NCBI RefSeq assembly: GCF_003148765.1
Contig: NZ_QGGV01000003.1
Span: forward strand, 28,057-92,056
Length of the DNA stretch: 64,000 nt
Direction of reading: 5' to 3'
Source: Silicimonas algicola
Lineage (GTDB): Bacteria > Pseudomonadota > Alphaproteobacteria > Rhodobacterales > Rhodobacteraceae
In this document: positions 57,861 to 64,000 of the stretch, piece by piece
How the letters are laid out: each line of letters begins with the position of its first letter
How positions within the stretch are numbered: position 1 is the stretch's first letter
The notes under the pieces: generated by a model
The model's input: the letters and a program-made list of their open reading frames with translations, nothing else
Database searches by the model: none
Told to the model about the DNA's origin: nothing
Position numbers and translations under genes: made by a program

Positions 57861-58847
57861 ATGGACATGAAGACCATCACCGATCTTCTGGCCCAGGTCG
57901 ACCTGCGCTTCGTCACCTATGTCGGTGCCGTCCTCGGGCTGCTCCTGGTGTTCGAGGGCCTGCGGCAGATGCTGTCGCGGACGGCCAACGTCGAGCAGGC
58001 CAAGAGCCGCCGGATGCGCCTGATCCAGAAGGGCGCCACGACCGAGGAAATCCTCAAGATCCTCAAGCCGACCGAAAAGCGCAGCTTCGTCGAGAGACTT
58101 CCCTTCGTCGGCGACCTGCCGGTGGTTCTCAGACAGGGCGGGATCACGATGGCGCCGGGCGCCTTCCTCGTGACCTGCTTCGCCGCCGCGGTGGCGATCT
58201 TCGTCGTGGGCATGCAGTTCATGGGCTGGCTCAACGCGCTGGCGCTTGGCTTCGTCGTCGGCCTGTTCCTTCCCATCCTCCAGGTGCGGATGAAGCGGAA
58301 CGAGCGGATGAACCTTCTCGTCAAGCAATTGCCCGATGGTCTCGACCTCATGGCGCGCGGCCTGAAGGTGGGACACCCGCTGAACACGACGCTGGCGGCC
58401 GTGGCGAACGACATGCCCGACCCGATCGGCTCGGAGTTCGGCATCGTGGTCGACCAGGTCAGCTTCGGCGACGACCTGACTGAGGCCTTCCGCGACCTTT
58501 CGTCCCGCATCGACCAGGAGGACGTCCACTACCTCGCCACCGCCATCGCGATCCAGCACGGCACCGGCGGCGACCTGGCGCGGGTTCTCAACGTCCTGTC
58601 GCGGACGATCCGCGACCGTCTCAACATGCGCAAGAAGGTCAAGGCACTGACCGCGGAAGGCCGGCTGACAGCCGCGTTCCTGTCGTTCATCCCGGTGCTG
58701 ATCTTCGTGGCGATGCAGATTCTGACGCCCAGCTACTATGGCTCGATCGCGAACGAACCCGAGGCGGTTCCCCTTGGCATCGCCATCGTCACGCTTTCGG
58801 TCCTGAATGCGCTGATCCTGCGCAAGCTCGTCAACTTCCGGTTCTGA
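57861..58847 (+). CDS. tadB: Tad inner-membrane platform protein TadB
   Basis: A 328-residue type II secretion F-family protein. Hydrophobic segments lie at about residues 17-35, 95-115, 120-140, 270-290 and 300-318, with the cytoplasmic T2SSF domain in between (LLVKQLPDGLDLMARGLKVG, AFRDLSSRIDQEDVHYLATA). It forms the motor platform with TadC and CpaF. The ATG lies three bases after the cpaF stop and the tadC start 13 bases after its own stop. Confidence 0.93.
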   Translation: MDMKTITDLLAQVDLRFVTYVGAVLGLLLVFEGLRQMLSRTANVEQAKSRRMRLIQKGATTEEILKILKPTEKRSFVERLPFVGDLPVVLRQGGITMAPGAFLVTCFAAAVAIFVVGMQFMGWLNALALGFVVGLFLPILQVRMKRNERMNLLVKQLPDGLDLMARGLKVGHPLNTTLAAVANDMPDPIGSEFGIVVDQVSFGDDLTEAFRDLSSRIDQEDVHYLATAIAIQHGTGGDLARVLNVLSRTIRDRLNMRKKVKALTAEGRLTAAFLSFIPVLIFVAMQILTPSYYGSIANEPEAVPLGIAIVTLSVLNALILRKLVNFRF

Positions 58848-58860
58848 GGAGGGCACAGAG

Positions 58861-59859
58861 ATGCTTGAACAGATCACAGCCTTCTTCGGGAACGTCGGGT
58901 CAGCCGGCGGCCTCGTCATCATGGGGATCTTCATCGGGACCCTGTTGATCGTCTATGGCTTCTTCGGCGGCCTCGTCGCCTCGAACCCGGTCGGTCGGCG
59001 CTACAACGCCGGCAAGGCCGTGACACGGCGGACGGCTTTCGAGGCCGGTCTTCTGAACAACGCCGACGTCGACCCCAAGGGCCTGATGAAGGCGCTCATG
59101 CCGCACTCGCGCGAGAAGCGCACCAAGGTCCGGCGCCAGCTGATGAACGCGGGCATGGTCGGGCGCGACGCGATCTTCAAGTTCTACACGATCCGCATCC
59201 TTCTCGCCGCAGGTCTGCCGGCGCTCTACCTCGCCGTCCTGGCACTTCGGAAGGCGACGCTTCTTCCGCTGCCCGATGGTGTCGCCGCCCTGATCGACGG
59301 TCAGAGCACGATGCTGACCTACTACGTCCTCACTTCGCTTCTGGTGATCGGCTACTTCTTCCCGGCGCTCTGGCTTCGCGCCAAGTCGGACGAACGCCAA
59401 CTCCAGATCGCCGAGACCTTTCCGAACGCGCTCGACCTCATGGTCGTTGCCGTCGAGGCGGGCCTCGGCTTCGACGCCGCCATGACGCGGGTCTCGAACG
59501 AGATGGAGGCGTCGGCCCCGGCCATCGCGCAGGAATTCCGGCTTGTGCAGCTCGAGGTATCGGCCGGTGGCGACCGCGAAAAGGCGCTGATGGACATGGC
59601 GCAGCGGACTGGCGTGGACGAGGTGATGTCCTTCGCCAGCGTCATACTTCAGTCGATCCAGTTCGGTACAAGCGTGTCCGGGGCGCTGACGACCTATGCC
59701 TCCGAGATGCGCATCACGCGCGAATTGAAGGCGCAGGAGATGGCCAACAAGTTGCCGGTGAAGATGTCGGGCGTCATGGCGTCCCTCATGCTTCCGGCAC
59801 TTTTCCTTCTCATCCTGGGTCCGATCGCGATTCGGTGGGTCAACACCTTCGGCGGCTGA
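58861..59859 (+). CDS. tadC: Tad inner-membrane platform protein TadC
   Basis: A 332-residue T2SSF-family paralogue of TadB. LLIVYGFFGGLVASNPVGRR marks the first helix; the cytoplasmic domain contains ETFPNALDLMVVAVEAGLGF and MSFASVILQSIQFGTSVSGA; the protein ends with helices around LMLPALFLLILGPIAIRWVN. The ATG follows GAGGAGG by nine bases. It is the last recognisable machine gene of the locus; tadD, the secretin and the prepilin peptidase do not follow. Confidence 0.93.
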   Translation: MLEQITAFFGNVGSAGGLVIMGIFIGTLLIVYGFFGGLVASNPVGRRYNAGKAVTRRTAFEAGLLNNADVDPKGLMKALMPHSREKRTKVRRQLMNAGMVGRDAIFKFYTIRILLAAGLPALYLAVLALRKATLLPLPDGVAALIDGQSTMLTYYVLTSLLVIGYFFPALWLRAKSDERQLQIAETFPNALDLMVVAVEAGLGFDAAMTRVSNEMEASAPAIAQEFRLVQLEVSAGGDREKALMDMAQRTGVDEVMSFASVILQSIQFGTSVSGALTTYASEMRITRELKAQEMANKLPVKMSGVMASLMLPALFLLILGPIAIRWVNTFGG

Positions 59860-60137
59860 CGCGACGTGCAGCACGGGCGGGCGCCCTGACTCGGGCGTCA
59901 TTCGTCTCGCGCCAACAGTAGCGGTCCTCGTGCAACGACTGTTGCCGATTTGTCGAGAACCATTCCTTCGGCTTAACCCTGAAGAGCGTCAGACGTGTCG
60001 CGTCCTTGACGCACCGTCGCCCTTGCGGTCTGATTGCCGGGAGGGGAAATCGACCACCCATTGAGATCGGTTTTTTTATTGAGCAGTCCACGGGGAAACT
60101 CCCGGCTTGTGCGTGTTTTGGTTTAGAGGACAGAGAC

Positions 60138-61016
60138 GTGGACACTAGGGATGGGTCCGCACCTATTTCCAGCCGGTTAGGGCCGACGCTGAAGGTGCTG
60201 GATGGGATCGCCGGCTGGTGCGGTGGATTGCACGGGTCGATGCCGCTCAAGGACGCTCTTGCGACGCTGGCGTCGGGCTTGGGAGCAGACGCCGCAGCGA
60301 TCACGCGACATAACACGAACGAGGATCGGCCGCGTACCGTGGCTGTCTACGACGCACGCGAGGGCGATCCCGACGTGCCGCTTCTCCGGCGTGGTCTGTG
60401 CCGGGATGCCATGGGGTATCTTTACCCCAAGGTCCGCGCCTCCACGGCGTGGTTCCTGACGGACCTTCTGACCGACCGAGCCTGGGCGGGTACCGACCTT
60501 CTGGAGAACTGGCGCATATCGCGCGACGTCGCCGAGATCGTCAGCCTGCCCCTGGCCATCGATGCCCGTCGCCGGGATTTCATCGAGCTTCATTTCTCCC
60601 GTGGCTTCACACATTTCGAACGCCTTGAATTCGAGGCGTTGGTGCCGACGCTCGTTCGGTCCTGGGCAGGCCGGAAACCGGGTCTCGTCACCGGGGCCAG
60701 CATGGACGACCGCATGATTGCCGCGCGACGCATAGCTGCGCAGGTGGGGCAAATCCGCCGGACGATTCCGGTTCTCGACGCATCTAATCCCGCCAACCTG
60801 AGCCGCGCCGAGTTTCGTGTCTGCCTTCTGCTGTCGCGGGGTCTGTCGGTGAAGGCCGTGACGGATGAGCTTGGTCTCAGCGAGGCCACGGTGCGAACGC
60901 ATCTGCGGTCGATCTATTCCAAGACTGAAACCACGGGGATGCCCGAGCTTCTATTTAGGATCCTATCGCCGGCGACCGAAACCGCCCAGGAGAAGAGGCG
61001 CGCCATCGCCGGCTGA
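60138..61016 (+). CDS. LuxR-type helix-turn-helix regulator
   Basis: A 292-residue regulator with a C-terminal LuxR/GerE domain: LSRAEFRVCLLLSRGLSVKA then VTDELGLSEATVRTHLRSIY is the helix-turn-helix. The N-terminal ~220 residues do not show an autoinducer-binding or receiver motif; they resemble an unassigned sensory domain. The GTG at 60138 follows AGAGGA; the frame is open further upstream. It lies 278 bases after tadC, facing the same way, and may control the pilus genes; this is inferred only from position. IS debris begins 28 bases downstream. Confidence 0.83.
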   Translation: MDTRDGSAPISSRLGPTLKVLDGIAGWCGGLHGSMPLKDALATLASGLGADAAAITRHNTNEDRPRTVAVYDAREGDPDVPLLRRGLCRDAMGYLYPKVRASTAWFLTDLLTDRAWAGTDLLENWRISRDVAEIVSLPLAIDARRRDFIELHFSRGFTHFERLEFEALVPTLVRSWAGRKPGLVTGASMDDRMIAARRIAAQVGQIRRTIPVLDASNPANLSRAEFRVCLLLSRGLSVKAVTDELGLSEATVRTHLRSIYSKTETTGMPELLFRILSPATETAQEKRRAIAG

Positions 61017-61043
61017 GGCGCGACGGTCGAGGCCGACGACTCA

Positions 61044-61558
61044 GGGGCTCTGTTGCACAAAGCGCCTGATGTTAGAGGTTCCCCTTTTCCCGGCCGAATG
61101 TACCCCCCGGTTTCTGTGACAGGGACGCCAAGCGCTGTGTAGCGGTTCATGAGGGCGATGCGGATTTGAACCACCGCGACCTGTCGTTCAAGTCCCACGC
61201 CATGAGGCGCTGCCCAAGCAGTTTCATATAGTGCATCTTCGTTTCGGCACGGTTTCCTCGGTGGTATCCGCTCCAGTTTCGCCAGATCGCGCGGCCGAGC
61301 TGTTTCGCCGCCCGCAGGGCCTCGTACCGCGCCAGCGGTGACGGTCTTCCACGGCTTCGCGTTCTTTCAGTGTGGGATGACGGCGTGGGCGCCGCGGTCA
61401 GCAATCGCATTATTGCATTTGCGCGTAACACGGGCGCCATTAGCCCTGACGCTGACGATTTCCTCGCCAGTTGAAGTCTGGCTGAGCAGGCCGGGCAGGA
61501 CCCGGTGCATCGCCGATGTGGCTCCCGGTGATCTCAACCGCTCGAACATCCAGTGTGT
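61044..61558 (-). mobile_element. IS5-family insertion sequence remnant, copy 1
   Basis: GGGCTCTGTTGCACAAA at 61044-61060 resembles an IS5-family terminal repeat. The minus strand then carries the C-terminal third of a transposase. The other end of the element is missing: near 61558 the sequence changes to IS3-type. A second decayed copy lies at 63702-64000 in the same orientation. Confidence 0.75.
61090..61556 (-). pseudogene. IS5-family transposase fragment, frameshifted
   Basis: Reading the minus strand, consecutive segments match the IS5-type DDE transposase C-terminus: VLPGLLSQ, RKCNNAIADRGAHAVIP, then KNAKPWKTVTAGAV, RNWSGYHRGNRAETKMHYMK, LLGQRLMAWDL and RQVAVVQIRIALMNRYTALG. They lie in different frames: a TGA replaces an Arg codon after AVIPH (about 61370), and shifts occur near 61520, 61330 and 61190. 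The N-terminal two thirds are missing. It cannot make an active transposase. Confidence 0.75.
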
Positions 61559-61995
61559 GCTCGGATCCAACGGGCTCACCGCACAGGCCGGGCGGATCGA
61601 CACCTGCCAATCTGCCCGCATCTCGTCGTTCAGCGTCCTCTTCCGGGCAGGCCTCAGAGATTTCGCTTCATGACGTCCTGAAGCATCTCTTTGTCGAGCG
61701 ACAAGTCCGCAACGATCTTCTTCAGCCGCGCGTTCTCCTGCTCGAGTTCCCGAAGGCGCTTCATCTCGGACGGCATCAGGCCCGCATTCTTCTTCCAATT
61801 GAAGAACGTCGCCGAGCTGATCCCGGGCTTGCGACAGACTTCCGCGCCAGGCGTCCCGTCTTCAGCCTGCTTAATGATGAACGGCTGTCTCGCGCGTCCG
61901 TGAACTTGCTCGCCTTCATGGGCACTCCGCTCCTCTCCCAGCCAGGGATTCGGTGCTCAAGACTTTAACCAGGAGCGGGGCGGTTCCGGGGGTCA
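61556..61995 (-). mobile_element. IS3-family insertion sequence remnant
   Basis: The left end is probably TGACCCCCGGAACCG (plus-strand 61981-61995 in reverse), followed by an OrfA gene and about 30 codons of OrfB (RKRTLNDEMRADWQVSIRPA). The element breaks off near 61556, where IS5-type sequence begins. It is therefore truncated, and the two families are fused end to end. Confidence 0.72.
61654..61919 (-). pseudogene. IS3-family transposase OrfA, frameshifted
   Basis: Starts with MKASKFTDAR, then continues in another frame as FIIKQAEDGTPGAEVCRKPG, ISSATFFNWKKNAGLMPSEM and RLRELEQENARLKKIVADLS, ending LDKEMLQDVMKRNL. This is the classic OrfA with a helix-turn-helix and leucine-zipper-like tail. 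The span is 266 bases, not a multiple of three, and the shift lies close to 61890. OrfB starts right after but is cut off. Confidence 0.75.
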
Positions 61996-62108
61996 TATCA
62001 TCCGTCATCCCGCAGACCACGTTCTAGCGGTGGATTTAACGGTAGTCGCCTTCGGTGCAGCGGATTTCGAGGATCAGCATTTGCGCCTTGGTCGCACCTC
62101 GAACCGCA

Positions 62109-63605
62109 TCAGCGCCGATATTCGGTGGTATCACCATTGAGGACACTTGCGGCAGCGTCATCCGATACGCGTAGGCGCTCCGTAAGAGAAGCGGATCGGA
62201 CTTCGTCACCAAGCTCCGATGCAACCGTTATCGCTAGCTTTAGAAGTTCGACGTTTTCGGGATGACGGTCCAGCGCTGTTTCAAGTAGCAAGTCGGCGCT
62301 TCCATAATTCAATTCCGAAATGAGGTGGTTGGCAAGGCGCTTCGCCTCCGGTGCGGCCCCTCTCGAATATTCATAGGCCAAGGCAAATTGCTGGCCGGCC
62401 AGAGTGCGAAGGCCTTGGAGAAGATAGACCTCTCCGAGAAGCGTCGCGTATTCTGCATCCCGGGAAAGCTGGAGATTCGCCCCAAGGAGGTCTCGGAGCG
62501 CATCATCTGCGAGGCCATCTTCAAGGTTCCAACGAGCCCGGATCTTCAGCGCTGCTGAATTTTCGCTGTCCCAGCCGAGGAGCCTGTCTATTTCTGAGCG
62601 GGCTCTTTGCCTATCGCCCGAAGCGTCGAGGAGTCGCGCGAGCCTGACAATTGCGTCGGACCTTTTACCGGTACCATCTCCACCTTCAACAACCGCCTCT
62701 AGTGTTCGGACCGCAAACGGGACATTTCCCACTTTTTCCCAGAGGTCAGCCAGAGCTAATCGAAAGTCGGGTTCGCCAACGGTAAGTTCGCCCGCATCGA
62801 GGAGTTCTTGGAGTCTCTTGGCCGCGCCGCCGTCGCCTCCGTGTCGTTGCAGAAACTCGACATACTTCGGTATCGATGTTTCCGTTCGGCTTTCCTTCTG
62901 GGTCTCGGCGAACAAGATGTCCGACGCCGCGCGAATATCGGAATTCGCTTCGAGCCAGGCTACATACCATCCCGAGAGCTCCCTTCTTTCCGGGTACTTA
63001 GCGTGCATCGAGGCAAGCTGTGCGCCTATCCTAGGATTGTCTCCAACATCTTGGAGCGCGGCAAGCTTGAGTTCGTCGTACTGGTAGAGGTGCGGCTGCC
63101 GCTGAATCAGGGCCTCGATGATTGGCAGGGCTTGGGTGCCATTGTCGGAACGGAGCAACCAGTGAACAACTACGTAGGCAGCGACACCGTCCTCGGGATC
63201 CTTGTCTAGATGGCTGCGCTCGCGAGAATAGGCTTCGTGTGCGCTGTCCTCGTCGTTGTCGGTGATCGCCGCGATGTAATCGCGCGCGGCGCGTGCCGAT
63301 CCTGCGTGTTCGAAGTCGGAGTCACTCTGGATTGCGGCCGACAGCTGGGTGATGGCCTCTGACCACCGTCCAAGAAAGAGGGAGAGTTCCGCGAGACGAA
63401 AGTGGTCGCCAGCGTCCACCGCTGACTGGTTGACTTGCGTAAGCATCACGGCATATCGCTCCTCGAGCGTCCAAGAGTGCTGCGCTGCTTCAGGCGGTCG
63501 TTCCATGGAGGACTGGGAACCAATCGACCCCAGCCGTCCGGTCCAGACCGCCCCATAGCCGACGCACAGAAGTATTAGTGCCGCAAGGATTGCCAGTATG
63601 CGCAT
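62109..63605 (-). CDS. Membrane-anchored TPR-type repeat protein
   Basis: A 498-residue protein. The N-terminus is a signal anchor (MRILAILAALILLCVGYGAV). The rest is alpha-helical with TPR-like repeats, for example AELSLFLGRWSEAITQLSAA, LADLWEKVGNVPFAVRTLEA, LLGEVYLLQGLRTLAGQQFA and LLLETALDRHPENVELLKLA. TPR proteins such as TadD belong to Tad systems, so this could be an outlying member, but no lipobox is seen. The start at 63605 gives the anchor; the ribosome site is weak. G+C is lower than in the housekeeping regions, and decayed IS elements flank it. Confidence 0.7.
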   Translation of the reverse strand: MRILAILAALILLCVGYGAVWTGRLGSIGSQSSMERPPEAAQHSWTLEERYAVMLTQVNQSAVDAGDHFRLAELSLFLGRWSEAITQLSAAIQSDSDFEHAGSARAARDYIAAITDNDEDSAHEAYSRERSHLDKDPEDGVAAYVVVHWLLRSDNGTQALPIIEALIQRQPHLYQYDELKLAALQDVGDNPRIGAQLASMHAKYPERRELSGWYVAWLEANSDIRAASDILFAETQKESRTETSIPKYVEFLQRHGGDGGAAKRLQELLDAGELTVGEPDFRLALADLWEKVGNVPFAVRTLEAVVEGGDGTGKRSDAIVRLARLLDASGDRQRARSEIDRLLGWDSENSAALKIRARWNLEDGLADDALRDLLGANLQLSRDAEYATLLGEVYLLQGLRTLAGQQFALAYEYSRGAAPEAKRLANHLISELNYGSADLLLETALDRHPENVELLKLAITVASELGDEVRSASLTERLRVSDDAAASVLNGDTTEYRR

Positions 63606-63701
63606 ATTGACTAGATTACGCGAGCTGCGAGTGAAACCAGACGTCAGAACCCTACACCATCGTTCGGCCAAGTCAAAAGCGAGGCATTTGCGTCGGCTGA
63701 G

Positions 63702-64000
63702 GGATGCTGTTGCAGAAACCGTTCGCTGGCCGAGGTTCCGTTGTCCGCGGACGAACCTACCCTACGGCTTCTGTGACGGGTATGCCGAGCGCCCGTGTAG
63801 CCGTTGAGGACGGCGAAGCGGACTGAAGCTCGGCGTGCTGGCGGTAGAAACCCCTCGCCATTCGCCGCTGCCAGCAGTTTCATGCCGTGCATTCACTGAC
63901 CCGCAAGGGTTATCCGCAGCATGATTCCGCGAGGTTTCGTCTCAACGCGGCTCCGGCGGTGGTATCCGCTCCATCGTTGCTAGAGCGCGCGGCCCACGTA
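63702..64000 (-). mobile_element. IS5-family insertion sequence remnant, copy 2, runs off window
   Basis: CTGTTGCAGAAACC near 63707 corresponds to the terminal repeat of copy 1. On the minus strand, scattered pieces match the transposase C-terminus: MHGMKLLA, ASVRFAVLNGYTGARHTR, and further along a GGTGGTATCCGCTCCA segment (plus strand, 63957 onward) shared with copy 1 at about 61259. Frames are broken throughout. The remainder lies beyond the window. Confidence 0.65.

Noticed and set aside
55638..58934. An open frame of about 1,100 codons on the minus strand across cpaE-tadC
   Set aside because: It is the antisense of four well-supported Tad genes; its Arg/His/Asp-rich translation is typical of a reverse-strand shadow.
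59860..60137. Terminator after tadC
   Set aside because: A GCGCCC/GGGCGT inverted repeat is present near 59880-59900 but no T-run follows, so it was not called.
61516..61968. A plus-strand protein of 150 residues in the IS region
   Set aside because: The minus strand reads clearly as IS3 OrfA and OrfB pieces; the plus-strand frame is its shadow.
62036..62224. A 62-residue minus-strand protein overlapping the TPR gene end
   Set aside because: No ribosome site, no recognisable features, and it overlaps the intact C-terminus of the TPR protein in another frame.

Overview
This window is high-GC DNA (roughly two thirds G+C by eye) from an alphaproteobacterium, most likely a member of the Rhodobacteraceae (Roseobacter group). 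The inference rests on gene order and protein type: the DUF177 - rpmF - plsX - fabH - ihfA - MerR series, the duplicated-domain dCTP deaminase, an OlsB ornithine-lipid acyltransferase, S9 with an acidic N-terminal extension, a GTTC-N7-GTTC SOS box before uvrA, and an alphaproteobacterial Tad locus. Most of the window is ordinary chromosomal housekeeping DNA. The last quarter is accessory: a Tad/Flp pilus locus followed by insertion-sequence debris.

Layout. 1-9.2 kb: cell-wall and envelope genes (amidase, PBP1A, an M23 peptidase overlapping a bactofilin), release factor 2, a DUF2189 membrane protein, DUF455 and a peroxiredoxin. 9.2-18 kb: a large AsmA/YhdP-type protein, queA, an MFS transporter, DUF924, dihydrolipoyl dehydrogenase and two small envelope proteins. 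18-29 kb: SOS-controlled uvrA, small secreted proteins, exonuclease III, a GNAT-like protein, ErpA, dGTPase, a QueC-like PP-loop protein of unknown function, and argS. 29-36 kb: a SPOR protein - nagZ - scpA - scpB - small protein - GNAT series, then a CaCA antiporter, dCTP deaminase and tRNA-Pro(GGG). 36-45 kb: MerR, ihfA, fabH, plsX, rpmF, DUF177, bamE, msrB, olsB, an ABC-F protein and a Cys-motif protein. 45-50.1 kb: rplM-rpsI, a second ABC-F protein, ndk, DUF4112, TfoX_C and several very small genes.

50.2-59.9 kb is a Tad (tight adherence) locus: two Flp pilins, CpaB, a TadG-like protein, two TadE-like pseudopilins, CpaE/TadZ, the CpaF/TadA ATPase, TadB and TadC, followed by a LuxR-type regulator. 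The outer-membrane secretin (CpaC/RcpA), the prepilin peptidase (CpaA/TadV) and RcpB/OmpA-type partners are not in the window. The TadG/TadE block sits between cpaB and cpaE, and the DNA there is visibly less GC-rich. Flp subunits would be matured by a peptidase encoded elsewhere, extruded by the TadA/TadB/TadC motor, and localised by CpaE.

61.0-64.0 kb contains two decayed IS5-family remnants in the same orientation, one joined to an IS3-family remnant. Between them is a membrane-anchored TPR-type protein that may be an outlying TadD-like member of the pilus system. Convergent neighbours with overlapping 3' ends recur (four pairs), and one of them hides the ndk terminator inside the opposing coding sequence.
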